Part shown: positions 52,979 through 63,469 of the stretch, piece by piece
Numbering within the stretch: the first letter of the stretch is position 1
Layout of the letters: each line of letters begins with the position of its first letter
Source: Semisulcospira habei
Lineage: Eukaryota; Mollusca; Gastropoda; Semisulcospiridae
Direction of reading: 5' to 3'
Length of the DNA stretch: 64,000 bases
Assembly (NCBI GenBank): GCA_036245525.1
Contig: BTPG01000002.1
Coordinates: 120,432,082 to 120,496,081, forward strand
Position numbers and translations under genes: made by a program
The notes under the pieces: generated by a model
Seen by the model: only the letters and a program-made list of their open reading frames with translations
The model's database searches: none
Told to the model about the DNA's origin: nothing

Positions 52979-54208
52979 CTACGTCTCAGTGTAGGACGGA
53001 GGCGGCCCACCGTTACGCACTGTCAGCAATTTCTCCAGGGTGACGTGTTTGCAAATAACGCAGGTCTGAAAGCGTTCTGAGTCCGTTGCATCGTCTTGGG
53101 CTGACGTTTCACAGTCATCAGAACCTTCTTCTGGCATCACTGGTGCAGTTGGCTGAAGTCTGCATTCGCAAGGTGATGCTGTGTGTGGGTGAGTAATTTG
53201 GGACGGAAGGTTACTCACACTGATTGAGATATCAGCGATACCGCCATCGGCCTGATGGCTGATCGCTCGATCAGTGTGAGTAAACTGGCACCCAGAAGGA
53301 TGCTCAACTTGCGTATTTTGTTGTCCTGAATGCTGATGACTTTGCGTACCACTGGGTATACCGTGTGCGTAGCACGTGCAATGAGAAATGACGTCATCGT
53401 AGGCTGGAGGAAGCTGTGGGGCAGTAGGTTGAATACGAGGAGAAGTGCCATCTGTGGCATCCGTCCCCAGACCAGTGTTGCAGTCCCAGACTCCACTCAG
53501 ATCCTGCAGGCTCTCCCAGTCAGAGAAAGTGTCCACTCTTTGGAATCCTTTCGCAGACTGAGGCACGCCCTGCGACACAGAACGCACCACCAGTGACGTG
53601 AGTTTGTAGGTCACATGTCCGTTATGACTAGATTCTGGCACACCTCTGACGCTGGTGACGTGGAGTTTGTAGCCGGAGACTATGGAGATGGCGTTGGTAA
53701 GTTTGCTGATGCTTGGAGACAGAAGTTCTTCTTCCTGGCCTTTCACAACATCACGAATCAGGACGAACCCATCTTTGGATCCCTTTGAGCCGCGTGAATC
53801 TTTCTGCGTGTATTTTGCGTAGTACACCGGCACCACCTCGATGCCAGCACACTCAGGAACGTTCTCCAGCACTCTGTTGACAAATCTGCACTTGTCCACC
53901 TCATGCTGGCAGTCAGCCCGCGTCAGTCCTTTTCTGTGCATGACGACCACCTCCTTTTTTTTCTCAGAAGTTGTGATGATGACGCCTTCCTCCTCCCACT
54001 TGACGGAGGACGAGCTCTGTTTCGGCCACGCGCAGTAAGCGGTGCCATAGGGTTTAATATAATGCTCGATAGGCTTGGAGGATCCGCCAGACAAGGAATG
54101 CGTGCCGGTTTCAATCGGGTAGGAGTTGGTCCATTCACCCAACAGCCGGTGAACCGCCTTCCACACCATGTTGGGCTCGACTGTTACTTGTCGACTTGTG
54201 TGATTCGT
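52979..54208 (-). CDS. Alpha-kinase-like pseudokinase exon with PTAP/PPxY tail
   Basis: Large 3' exon of a 28.87-kb gene paralogue, read from the acceptor TTTTCTCCAG (AG at 54210-54209, branch-like TACTAAC upstream) in phase 0 to the stop at 52979-52981. The true start may be in an upstream exon or the ATG at 54169. Numbering from an ATG 15 bases before the exon (54223), EVVVMHRKG (91-99) replaces the lysine strand, CQHEVDKCRFVNRVLENVP (105-123) is the helix, VLIRDVVKG (154-162) follows, then VTSVRG (189-194) and YKLTSLVVRSV (206-216), again without catalytic Asp. The tail has PTAP (266-269), PPAY (272-275), a second PTAP (358-361), CxxC (388-391) and PPSY (408-411) near the end. Two P(T)AP and two PPxY motifs suggest binding to TSG101-type UEV and Nedd4-type WW domains. 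That interaction is inferred. Residues 314-338 come from a palindrome. Confidence 0.75.
   Translation of the reverse strand, partial: TNHTSRQVTVEPNMVWKAVHRLLGEWTNSYPIETGTHSLSGGSSKPIEHYIKPYGTAYCAWPKQSSSSVKWEEEGVIITTSEKKKEVVVMHRKGLTRADCQHEVDKCRFVNRVLENVPECAGIEVVPVYYAKYTQKDSRGSKGSKDGFVLIRDVVKGQEEELLSPSISKLTNAISIVSGYKLHVTSVRGVPESSHNGHVTYKLTSLVVRSVSQGVPQSAKGFQRVDTFSDWESLQDLSGVWDCNTGLGTDATDGTSPRIQPTAPQLPPAYDDVISHCTCYAHGIPSGTQSHQHSGQQNTQVEHPSGCQFTHTDRAISHQADGGIADISISVSNLPSQITHPHTASPCECRLQPTAPVMPEEGSDDCETSAQDDATDSERFQTCVICKHVTLEKLLTVRNGGPPPSYTET
53211..53283. repeat. Palindrome inside CDS
   Basis: TTACTCACACTGATTGAGAT pairs with the complement ATCGCTCGATCAGTGTGAGTAA; arms 53211-53236 and 53258-53283. 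It has no sequence match to families A-F. It is translated as residues 314-338 of the paralogue (FTHTDRAISH...ISISVSN). The outer GTGAGTAA also occurs just to the left (53190). Confidence 0.82.
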
Positions 54209-54224
54209 CTGGAGAAAATACAAA

Positions 54225-55250
54225 TTAATGTGTTAGTAACAACATGATTTATTATGCCAATATTCAGTGGCCACTACATTTTTTTTAAATTGAAACAGCC
54301 GGCTACTGAAAGAAAATGATAAGTATGATTATCAAGATCAGGAACAGCCCCCCGGCACACACAAACACACACACACACACACACACACAAACGCCGAAAA
54401 AGTGTAGTTTTTGAATAACAGAGCGATTTTAAAATATCATAGAAGGATTTTTTTTTTACCTGCGCGAGATAAACAATGTAAACAATTATTATATCGGAAA
54501 CACAGTATCACACATGTCAGTAACGGTGTATGGACACTGATAACTTTTAAGATACTGTTTCACCCCTTGGCTGCCATTTAACGCAGACTGTATATTTGAA
54601 ATCGTTGTAAATTCAATGTCAGAGATCCTCACCCGTCAGAGGAAAATGAAATGGCATAGATCCTTATAAACCGCCACAACTGCGGAGGCTCATGAGTATA
54701 TATAGTGGCGCTGAGTGGTTCAATCGGTTTTTCAAGTCTCGTCAGTCTCTGAACTGGTTACAAAACCCTGAAATAATAGATTCTGTGGTCAGTCTTCTTG
54801 TACAGATATTGTACTGACTATGGGTATCGATGCTTACCTTACGCAGCTATTTCCGAAGACCGGTAAACACTGTCAGGATTGTACACACAATGTTCTTGTT
54901 CGAGACTGTCTCCGTTTGTGAAAATGCTTCTCCTAGAATCTGTTTTAATGTCTTGTTCTGTGGTCAGTATCAAATTGGTTCTGCCAAGCTCTTGAACGCC
55001 GCTCGCTATATATACACCGACCAGTTCTACTAAGCACGTGCTTTCTGTTTATATACAAGTCACCATCGCTTACAGGTCCGATGCTATTTTTATTTTTGGG
55101 ACTGTTTCATGATCGTCGACGTGGCCGACTAATTCATTGTTCCGAACGGGAATACCCGATACCCTCGACGAAAAATCCAGTCACACAGCTGGACAGTAAG
55201 ACGCTAAATCCCTTGGCGTTCAGCTGTAAGTAAATGAGATTGATCTGACT
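54225..55250. other. Unannotated region, remnants only
   Basis: Short (CA)n at 54357-54388 and a decayed family A element (about 54560-54720: CACCCCTTGGCTGCC, then GGCATAGATCCTTATAAACC against GGCTCATGAGTATATA). The upstream exon of the 53-kb gene should lie to the right, but I could not identify it. Confidence 0.45.
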
Positions 55251-55256
55251 CTATAG

Positions 55257-55318
55257 CAAGACACAGATTCTCATGATCCCCTGCACATGCAGTGGCTCAT
55301 AAAAGTCTATGTCTATAG
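55257..55318. repeat. Family A hairpin, decayed (A16)
   Basis: CAAGACACAGATTCTCATGA with TCATAAAAGTCTATGTCTA. Confidence 0.6.
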
Positions 55319-55577
55319 GGAATAAACTCGGACTGTTCTGGGGACTATTAAAGTTTCGCGTCAGTCCTGTTTGGCTGTACAGTTTGAAAGCCATAAAGTC
55401 TATGCGGCACACCAAGTTTTTAAAGTAGTAGTCATAAACATAAACAGACCTGTCTAGCAAGCCATTTACGCAGATTTATCTCTGCTGCGTTCTTTTTTCC
55501 TCACTATAAACACTAAAGTCTCCATCCGGCCAGATTGGCTGCAAGTGTCTATACAAATTGTGACCACCAACCCCTCA

Positions 55578-55620
55578 CCCCCCCCCCCCCCCCCCCCCCG
55601 CCTCACCCCCCCCCCCCCTT
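55578..55620. repeat. Poly(C) tract
   Basis: Two C homopolymers separated by GCCTCA. Confidence 0.85.
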
Positions 55621-55715
55621 CCCAACCGGTTTGGGAAATTACAAATCTAAGTCAGTCCGCCGTGACATGTCCAGTCAAGAAATGAAAGCCTCTCAGCAAG
55701 CTCGTTCCGGCAAAA

Positions 55716-55783
55716 AGAGACATAGAGTCTCATGATACTCTGCAATGCAGGGGCTCATGAGACTCTATGTATCTTTCTGATAG
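55716..55783. repeat. Family A variant hairpin (A17)
   Basis: AAAGAGACATAGAGTCTCATGA pairs with CTCATGAGACTCTATGTATCTTT. GAGTCTC/GAGACTC replaces GATCCTC/GAGGATC on both arms, another paired change. Confidence 0.8.
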
Positions 55784-55789
55784 AGCTGG

Positions 55790-56365
55790 TTCCACATTTA
55801 TATACTGCTCCTCACATAAAAGAAGTCAATATGTGTTAAGGCTTGTGAGGCTTTGATCAAGTCATGTGCTGTTGGCTAACGTTTCTATGCTACTCATATC
55901 GTATGAGTAGCCCGATATGAGACTTCGACACAAAATGGTTAGTCGATCGACCCACATCTCAATCTTATCTTTCGAAAAACGAATACGAAACCAAGGCGCA
56001 AAGCAGACATTTGAATTCCCCAAACATGCATGCAAAACATTTTTATCTGCAACATGCAGGAATCAAAGTTGCATTGGTGAAATCATGATGAATTGCGACT
56101 TGTAAAACATCGAATAAAATTTGTTTCATTGTCTTATGTCTATGATGCATCATGTTCTTGGCCCCTATACTAATGTAAAAATATCTATTGAAATAAAGAC
56201 AGTGAGTGGATATCGGATTAAATCCTCAGTGTCTGATGCACACACAGGGACGCATCCTCAGTGTGTTTTGCAGGCTTTCAGCAGCAGCAGCAACAACACA
56301 TCAACGTTGAAAACCTGGCCACCAGCAGAAGCACTAAAAGTATTCACAAGCTTATACTGCCGCAA
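55790..56365. other. Unannotated spacer
   Basis: A small palindrome CTACTCATATCGTATGAGTAG sits at 55890-55910. Short + strand frames (62 and 90 residues) have no domain. AATAAA occurs at 56113. Confidence 0.45.
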
Positions 56366-56370
56366 AACCT

Positions 56371-56549
56371 GCAAGAGGCATAGATCCTCATGAGCCCCCG
56401 CGACTGCGGGGGCTCATGAGGATATATGCCTCTTGCTAAGACCAGTTTGCATGTCTTTTTCTCGGATGGTTTTGAGTTTTGGTCGTTGAATGAACGAAGA
56501 CTTCAGAAGAAAGAAAAAAAAGTGCGCGTGTAGTGGCAGGGAATGGGTT
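56371..56549 (+). repeat. Family A element (A18)
   Basis: Perfect-stem hairpin 56371-56436 except GATATATG against CATAGATC. The right terminus TAGTGGCAGGGAATGGGTTTA at 56531-56551 is recognisable, but no left terminus is seen. Confidence 0.82.
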
Positions 56550-56942
56550 TATACTGAACACAAAAGCGAGTGTACGGTTATGACTCGAAACAACAAGAGC
56601 CTTGCCGAACAAACATTAACCGACGCCTTATTAAAATTTTGAACCTGCTGAATTACTTATCAGCCTTTATTATGTGAAGACACTCGATGACAGTCCAGAG
56701 CGATAATAAATTGCTTCCAAGCCATTAAACTCTGAATAGTATGTTCACGGTGTTTGGTCCTGTGCCGTCTACTGTGCTAAAATGAATTCTACGTGTTTCA
56801 TAACCCCATAACCCTTACTAGTCATCCATGCATTGACTGTTCTTGATAAGTTGGCCTTTGTCGCCTGCATGGTGTTAAACCCTGATAATTAGGTAAGTGT
56901 TCTGAATGAACGAAGATCGAATGTTCTTGTGACCTTCTTCTC

Positions 56943-57193
56943 TCAGGTTTCGTTTGCCACGAACGATTTTTAAGGAGAGCGAAATCGCGGTTGATTATCA
57001 GATTGTACCATTAGCATGGGCCTCCAAACATCTCCAAGAGGCATAGATCCTCATGAGCCCTCCGGGCTCATGAGGATCTATGCCTCTTGGAGATATTCGG
57101 AGTATTGTTTATGCTTATGGTCCAAGCTTGTTATCCACTGTGTCTTCGCTCTCGTTCCTTTGTTGGGTGTCGTTCGTTTCAAACGAAACCTCA
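56943..57193. repeat. 250-bp foldback with family A core, copy 2
   Basis: TCAGGTTTCGTTTGCCACG to CGTTTCAAACGAAACCTCA as outer arms and CTCCAAGAGGCATAGATCC with GGATCTATGCCTCTTGGAG as inner arms around CATGAGCCCTCCGGGCTCATG. Shares design and sequence with 28423-28747; the part between outer and inner arms is shorter on the left. Confidence 0.9.
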
Positions 57194-57347
57194 AATGTCA
57201 CTATTGTTTGGGTCGCCGAGACCTACAGTATTCCTTCGACGTCATTCTTTGCAATCTATTTCTTCAAGTTATTGAACTCCAAAGTGCGACATCTCTCTCG
57301 GAATCGTGGCTTTGAAATACCATGCATGGTCAATGGACCATGGTACT

Positions 57348-57561
57348 TTAACCCCTTCACTGCCGAGAAAAGGGAACATGATCAAGCTGCAAGAGACACA
57401 GATCCTCAAGAGCCCCCGCGACTGCGTGGGCTCATGCGAATCTATGCCTCTTGCTGAGACCAATTTGTATCCATGTTTCTTGGCCGGTGTAGGCTTTTGT
57501 CGTAGAATGAAGCAAGATTTCTGAAACAAAAATGTACGGACAGTGGCAGGGAAGGGGTTAA
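57348..57561 (+). repeat. Family A TTAA element, complete (A19)
   Basis: TTAACCCCTTCACTGCCGAG to GTGGCAGGGAAGGGGTTAA, 214 bp, near-perfect inverted ends with TTAA on both sides. The hairpin (57389-57454) has decayed slightly. The right-hand TTAA continues into GGTGACACCAGG...TTATCATGGTCGATC, the right half of a family B element, so A19 seems to have landed in or next to a B copy. Confidence 0.9.
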
Positions 57562-57564
57562 TGG

Positions 57565-57650
57565 TGACACCAGGATAGCTGGTCGAATGTAGGCGAATTA
57601 TCATGGTCGATCTGTCTCCTCAGCTGTAATGCAATCGTGAGGGGACACCT
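57565..57650. repeat. Right half of a family B element
   Basis: GGTGACACCAGGATAGC...AATTATCATGGTCGATCTG..TCCTCAGCTGTAATGC; left half not found upstream of A19. Confidence 0.55.
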
Positions 57651-57654
57651 ACTA

Positions 57655-58235
57655 ATTTTGGAGGAGGGATTGGGGGTGGGTGGGAGGATAGGGGGGGAGA
57701 GGGGGGGGGGTCATTTTGCGATCTCCATGTTTTACTGGTCTGGAATTAGGGTAGGATCAAACTGACGCTCTGAAAATTATGGGTCACAGCAGCTTTAATA
57801 TCGTCTGTCTGTTTAATGATTTTGGAGGAGGCTGTTGTGAATCGACCGTTACAATTTTCTCAGTATAAGCCTGACCCTTTCAACTGCCAAAATTAAGCTG
57901 GCTCAAGTTGAACATATATTTAACATTTTCACTTCAGGCTGGACGAATACTGATATGAGCTACATACTCATTAAGTACGTACCATTTTCCCTCTCCCCTC
58001 TAACAATAACCTTTCCTCGGAATTAAATTGGGCGTGGGACAGGTAAGGATCAAAACAATCAGTGTTTGCACCACCATGTGACAGACAGTCCGGGTGTGTT
58101 TTCCCCTCAGGTCTCAGAGGTCAAAGGCCAGGGGTCAAGGTCTTCCATGTGACCCGGATGTGTCTGTACAGCCAGCGTGGAACGCAGCAGACGACAAAGT
58201 AGTTGACAGCTCACCTTGCGGTCACATGACGTCCA
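57655..58235. other. Unannotated spacer with G-rich run
   Basis: GGGGTGGGTGGGAGG-type run at 57665-57712, otherwise unique sequence with no gene. Confidence 0.45.
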
Positions 58236-58239
58236 TCTG

Positions 58240-58274
58240 CAAGAGGCATAGATAGAACCTAAGACTCTTGCAAA
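58240..58274. repeat. Collapsed family A hairpin (A20)
   Basis: CTGCAAGAGGCATAGATAGA then CTAAGACTCTTGCA: the stem base remains while the CTCATGAG and GC-rich tip are gone, as in the family B case at 49292. Confidence 0.7.
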
Positions 58275-58513
58275 TGGGATCGGCTGCGTTCGATTTACGC
58301 AGAATATATTCGTGTTTAAGATGCCGTCATCTGGTGTGACTGGCTGAACAACTCATGTGGAAAAAGGAAGAGATTGAGTGCGCAGCCTTCATTTAATTTG
58401 TGTCGCGTGCGGATGAGAAAACATTATACTCATCTCACGGACAGGTGTTTTGTTTACCTTTGCTAGGAATGGGACTTCCCGAGGCCAAAGTTAGAGCTTT
58501 AAAGTTAGAGTTG

Positions 58514-58620
58514 TGGGGGGTGGGGGGGGGGGGGTGGGGGGGGCTGGGGGGCGGGAGGGGGGGCGGGGGGGGGGGGGCTGGGGGGGCTGAACCGGGGGTG
58601 GGGGATGGAGTAGTATCGGG
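58514..58620. repeat. Poly(G)-rich tract
   Basis: Long G runs broken by T, A and C; potential G-quadruplex. Length is unreliable. Confidence 0.85.
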
Positions 58621-58719
58621 TGGCGGGCGTAGCAATTTCAATACAACGATTGGGATTCCAAAACTACAGTAGCTCGCTGAGCTGCCTTAGCCACGTGAAT
58701 GTCTGTGTTATGTACAGTG

Positions 58720-58838
58720 TGTGAGTGAATGCGCGTGATTCACGGAGCGTGCTTGGGGTTCAGTTCGCGGCGGCGCTTTGAGCCGATTTCAATGGGATAA
58801 GCGCTATTAATGCGCTTATTATTATTATTATAATAACA
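58720..58838 (+). repeat. SINE-like 3' end with ATT tail
   Basis: GTTCAGTTCGCGGCGGCGCT, GAGCCGATTTCAATGGGAT and AAGCGCTATTAATGCGC then (TTA)n. The inverse of 48191-48250. Confidence 0.65.
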
Positions 58839-59074
58839 AGGTATATACTACATATCTATTTAAAGAAAACAGTAGCAAACTATACATCTACCTTTCTTTT
58901 TATTACCGGCAGCAGTGTACATCTACTTTCCTTTTCGTTACTACCACTTTTTATGACATTTTAGTACATATTATATATTTTGTGTATTCTTATCCAACAT
59001 TCCCAACCGAAGAAAATTTGCCTTTCTAAGACACGATACAGTTTTGGAATCTTGATTATTGAAGTTTTATGCAT

Positions 59075-59172
59075 CCGTCCATCCATCCATCCATCCATCC
59101 AAACATCCACACCCTACGCACCCGGCCACCCACCCACCAACCAACGGACCAACTAACCAACCAACCAACCCA
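59075..59172. repeat. (CCAT)n, (CCAC)n and (CCAA)n runs
   Basis: Tetranucleotide runs graded into one another, similar in style to 14281-14535. Confidence 0.9.
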
Positions 59173-59194
59173 TCAAAAAGTCATCTTATTCCGT

Positions 59195-59408
59195 TTAACT
59201 CATTGTGCCCGATGCACAACATACCCACATTTTGGAGTTATCCTTTGAGGACTGCATTACAATTCAGGAGACAGATCGACCATGATAGTTCAAGGGTGGT
59301 GGCAGAATAGCTTGGCGTCTATAGGCGCCAAGCTATTGTGTCACCACCCTTGAACTGTCATGGTCGAGCCATATCTTGCTGTGGTGTGTCGCGGGCAGAA
59401 TGAGTTAA
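59195..59408. repeat. Family B TTAA element (B9)
   Basis: TTAACTCATTGTGCCCGATG to CGCGGGCAGAATGAGTTAA, 214 bp. The ends have changed on both sides in parallel (GTGCCCG/CGGGCAG against CTACCCC/GGGGTAG). Stem about 59274-59368. Confidence 0.9.
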
Positions 59409-59409
59409 A

Positions 59410-60040
59410 TTGACACCAGTGATTTCAAATAAAGTTTGGGCTACTTGGTTATCTATCTTAGGATCGACCAAAAGGGTATATCGCCTGACACTCTAACCCG
59501 TGGTTGTTGTTCTTGTTGTCTTTTATTTATTTATTTATGTTCATTTCTTGTTGAGGCTAGTGAAACAATTTAATGTAAATGCCATTTTTTCCTCCAATGT
59601 AAAGTTAACTAGGACGAATAATTTTTTTTTTTTATATAATTTTTAGCGTCCTTATTCGAACTTGTTCCAGGAAGGTGTAGACACTTTCATCAGTACAAAA
59701 CAAATGTAACTGTTAATATCAGAAACTTGATATTGTTCTAGTCACAGACTTTCGAGTAATCTTCTAGAGAGACAAAGATTTTTCCTTTTCCCGTATTCTC
59801 AAGAAAGGTTAGTGACCTCGTTACTGATAATATACCGCTAACGAGTAGATATGAGGCGATCGGCATGAACTGAGAATAGACTGGGCAGATGCGCCCGGCA
59901 AATGTCTACTCATCGCTTATGTTGAAGCACACGACCATGGAGGTTTAGAGTGAACGCAACACTGTACAATTTCCACTCATGCATTACATCCACACATTAT
60001 AAACACAACCTATACACACATTTGGGAGTTGTCTTCTGAG
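59410..60040. other. Unannotated spacer
   Basis: AT-rich; TTATTTATTTATTTA at 59521; no gene or repeat copy recognised. Confidence 0.5.
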
Positions 60041-60049
60041 GGCTGCGTT

Positions 60050-60175
60050 AAATGCCACAAATCGACCATGATAGTTCAAGCATTTGGCGCCAAGCTATTC
60101 GCTGGCACCATCCTTGGCCGTTGAACTATAATGGTTTTGCCTGATCCATTTCTTCAGTCTAGAAATGTGTTAGAG
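60050..60175. repeat. Family B hairpin, scrambled (B10)
   Basis: ATCGACCATGATAGTTCAAG and TTGGCGCCAAGCTATTC are present, but most of the left stem is deleted. Confidence 0.65.
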
Positions 60176-60350
60176 CTGAAAGGAGTATCATAGCTTACGA
60201 GCTAGTACAATCTATGCAACACGCTGTCGAAATGTTTCTTTTCCAGTGGTTTCAAATTTCGTATCATTTTGTTCTACATGTTAGCATTGCACGTGTCAGT
60301 ACAATGCCTGCAAGTTACCTCTTTCAGCCGTGACCGAGTACAACCTGTTA

Positions 60351-60451
60351 GTTGTTGACCCATGATAGTTCAAGGGTGCTGACAGAATAGCTTGGCGCCT
60401 ACCGGCGCCAAGCTATTCTGACACCACCCCCGAACTATCATGGTCAACAAC
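60351..60451. repeat. Family B hairpin (B11)
   Basis: GTTGTTGACCCATGATAGTTC to GAACTATCATGGTCAACAAC; the base of the stem reads GTTGTTGACC/GGTCAACAAC rather than GATCGACC/GGTCGATC, changed on both arms. A lone right arm follows at 60518-60562. Confidence 0.85.
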
Positions 60452-60590
60452 TCTCCTGAACTGCAATGAAGTCTTACTGAAGAGGTCGACTCCCAAATGT
60501 GGAAATTTTCGCCTGTACGCACCAAGCTATTCTGGCACCACCACTGAACTATCATGGTCGATCTGTTTCCTGAACTGAAATATCTTTACA

Positions 60591-60787
60591 TTTGAGCAGA
60601 AGCTGTTTTGAGCCGCCACATTTCTGGCAAGAAAAAAAAAAGGCGTCTTGAGACTAGAGAGGTCATGAAGGCAAACAGTCACCTGTCATGAAAGACCACC
60701 TTTTAAGTGGCTGCACCCACATAAACGATGGTCTTTAATGACAGGTGATCTCTGCTAACGGTGGTCGCTCAAAACAGGTTCTGCTGT
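60591..60787. mobile_element. Family H MITE, copy 3
   Basis: GCAGAAGCTGTTTTGAGCCG to CGCTCAAAACAGGTTCTGCTGTA. The interior matches 31740-31840 (CACCTGTCATGAAAGACCAC, GGTCTTTAATGACAGG). Confidence 0.7.
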
Positions 60788-61104
60788 ACAGCTCGCAGAT
60801 TTGGGAAACGCTAGTCGCCTTAGGGCTGACGTCAAGTAGGCTAAAGAATGTTGACCGCAGGCGACTTTGAGGAACAATAAGGTTAACAATAGTTTGGAGC
60901 TTATTCCGGTTACAGAGTTAATCTAGGAAGGCGCTGCCCTGCGAAAGCAACAGGTGAAAATCCATCGTTGTGGAAAGCGAGCTTTTCACTGTATTACCAT
61001 GAAAATCTCGCTTTATACAAAAATAGACTTACTGGCTACTGGTTTCACAGGGCATAATTGAATCCAAGTAAGGCACACATGATTGATATATTAAACTGTG
61101 CAAT

Positions 61105-61196
61105 TAAACCCATTGGCTGACGGCAGCTGTTTTTGTCGAGATGATTCCTGCAGGAATCATCGCGACAAAACCCGCTACCCACAGCCAAAGGGTTAA
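61105..61196. repeat. Family D TTAA hairpin, 92 bp (D3)
   Basis: TTAAACCCATTGGCTGACGG to CCACAGCCAAAGGGTTAA with stem TTTTTGTCGAGATGATTCC/GGAATCATCGCGACAAAA and a CTGCAG centre. A half copy (CGACAGCCAAAGGGTATAA) lies at 62113-62150. Confidence 0.88.
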
Positions 61197-61412
61197 GAGC
61201 AATGGTGCGTGACGCCGCTTAACGGGGGCATGGGGTCAGGGCAAGTGGGAGGTGGGGATGGGGGGTGGGGGGGGGGGTGGGTGCGGAAGATTGGTGGATG
61301 GAGTTTTTGTTTGTTTGTTTGTTTGTTTGCTTGCTTTTTTGTAGGGCGGGTGCGCTTGAGTGGCGTGGGTGTAGGGAGTGTATTTTTGTTTGTGACGTTT
61401 GTATGTATACGT

Positions 61413-61472
61413 ACCCAATGCGCAAAAAGCCATCGGGCCGCCGTCGTCCTGATAGCCTTTTGCGCATTGGGT
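61413..61472. repeat. Family C hairpin (C13)
   Basis: ACCCAATGCGCAAAAAGCCATC with GATAGCCTTTTGCGCATTGGGT. A (CT)n then (GT)n microsatellite begins directly at its right edge. Confidence 0.88.
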
Positions 61473-61473
61473 A

Positions 61474-61533
61474 GACTCTCTCTCTCTCTCTCTCTCTCTG
61501 TATGTGTGCGTGTGTATGTATGTGTGTGTGTGT

Positions 61534-61583
<50 letters not shown>

Positions 61584-61592
61584 TGTGTGTTC
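61474..61592. repeat. (CT)n and (GT)n tracts
   Basis: CT run to 61499, then GT with ATGT and GGT interruptions. Confidence 0.95.
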
Positions 61593-61747
61593 ACATCCAA
61601 TTGGTGTGTTTGAAAGTGTCCTAAATGAGGTTGGGCGTGTTTCACAGACTCAGTGTATGTCTGAGAATTATGTTTATGCGTTGTTGTTTTTTTTGCATGC
61701 ACACACACGCACACACAAACACGTTTAATGACTATGCACCATTTGCA

Positions 61748-61880
61748 GGAGATGGATCGACCATTATAATTCAAGGGCAGTGCCAGATTAGCTGTCGGCG
61801 CCAAGCTAATCTGGCGCTACCCTTTAATTATCACGGTCGACCCATCTCCTGCTGTAGTGCGTCAGGGCTGAATGGGTTAA
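61748..61880. repeat. Family B second-subtype hairpin and right end (B13)
   Basis: Stem 61751-61848, then GTGCGTCAGGGCTGAATGGGTTAA. The left terminus is missing. The arm has lost the TGGCGCC of the left side. Confidence 0.8.
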
Positions 61881-62165
61881 ACAGTTTAAAAACAACGAAA
61901 ACGTCGATAGAGTACTGATTTCTTTATTTTCCTTTGACACACTCGAAATACCAAATAGGTGATGCCAAGTACGTACTTTGCTGTAAAAGCTCATACAAAA
62001 GTGTCAGTTTCGTCTTTCAGTTTTAGTTTCAAAATAATACAGAAACACGCTGTGTTCGAATAAAATAAAATTCAGTAACACATTATTCATATTGGATTAA
62101 CCTATGGAATCACCTCGACAAAAAGCTTCCGACAGCCAAAGGGTATAAAATGCTTTGCCTCACAG
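61881..62165. other. Unannotated spacer
   Basis: Nothing recognised apart from the half family D element at about 62113-62150. Confidence 0.45.
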
Positions 62166-62167
62166 GC

Positions 62168-62310
<143 letters not shown>

Positions 62311-62319
62311 GCACAACTG

Positions 62320-62471
62320 ACAGAATTGACACTATTGCAACATCCGACTTAATAACTTAAAGTACCAGAGCACCAACCACGGACGGTATTTTAGCTTGAA
62401 CACGATTTCTTTTTGCACATGTTATGTTCCTGCCTTCCTCAGTCTTTTGTTGTAAATAAATAAACACATTC

Positions 62472-62503
<32 letters not shown>

Positions 62504-62845
62504 AATAAATAAAACAAAAACAAATAGAAATAACACTGTGTCTCGGGCCATTCTGCATTCTGACTTGAACAAAGATTATGCACAATAGCATTGACTGTTT
62601 GCATCTGCGATTGTTGACATTAATATAATGCACCACATTCACAGTGATATGATTTATGACACTACGAAGATGGCATCGCAATGACTGCAATAAAACACTA
62701 AGTATTATATTGTATTTCAAGTTTGCCCCCCATAATCTCACACACAGCGTAACCAATTCTCTCCCTCCACTACCCTGAGATCATAAAAAGGTCAGACACG
62801 ATACAATGCTTCACTACTCTCTCCTACTTTTGTTTCACACAGAAA
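62320..62845. other. Unannotated spacer with (AAAT)n
   Basis: AAATAAAT run at 62452-62520. No gene. Confidence 0.5.
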
Positions 62846-62848
62846 TCT

Positions 62849-62914
62849 ACAAGCATTATAGATCTCCATGAGCCCCCGCATTCTGCGGGTGCTCATGAAG
62901 ATCTATAACTCTTG
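62849..62914. repeat. Family A hairpin (A21)
   Basis: ACAAGCATTATAGATCTCCATGAG with CTCATGAAGATCTATAACTCTTG; tip CCCCCGCATTCTGCGGGTG. Confidence 0.75.
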
Positions 62915-62919
62915 GTAGT

Positions 62920-63255
62920 CCTGTTTCACTTTTTTCCCCCCAATCCGGCTGAGTCTCTCATAATGTTGTCCGTCTTTAGCTGGACCAAGATTACCAGCCT
63001 TGGAAAAGTTTGGGTTTCTTCCCTTTGACATGTAAGTAGGCGGTTATGCTAAATTGTGGTGATTAGTTCGCGTTTCGGCTAGCACGCTGTACTGTGGTCC
63101 ACGAAGAATAAAAGCTACAGATTACAAGTAGTTTAGCGTCTGCATCATGGGAGAATCATTTCTCAGCGTTATCCATACTGAGATGCCTACTTGAAGAATG
63201 AGCTCATTACGTAACAGTGGGAACGGAAGACTTAGAACAACTTAAAACCGTAATG
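62920..63255. other. Unannotated spacer
   Basis: No gene or recognised repeat. Confidence 0.45.
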
Positions 63256-63258
63256 GCC

Positions 63259-63469
63259 TTAACTCATTCAGCCCCGACGCACGTATTTCCCAAAGATTGG
63301 AGGCGTCATCTAACCGGACTATGCACATATAGCAGGAGATGGATCGACCATGAAAATTCAAGGGTAGTGCCAGATTAGACAGGCGCCAAGCTAATCTGGC
63401 ACTACCCTTGAATTATCATGGTCGACCCATCTCAGTCCTGCTGTAGTGCGTCAGGGATGAATGGGTTAA
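63259..63469. repeat. Family B second-subtype element, complete (B14)
   Basis: TTAACTCATTCAGCCCCGAC to GTCAGGGATGAATGGGTTAA, 211 bp, stem 63336-63432. It defines the second subtype, whose ends read CATTCAGCCC in place of CATTCTACCC. Confidence 0.9.
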
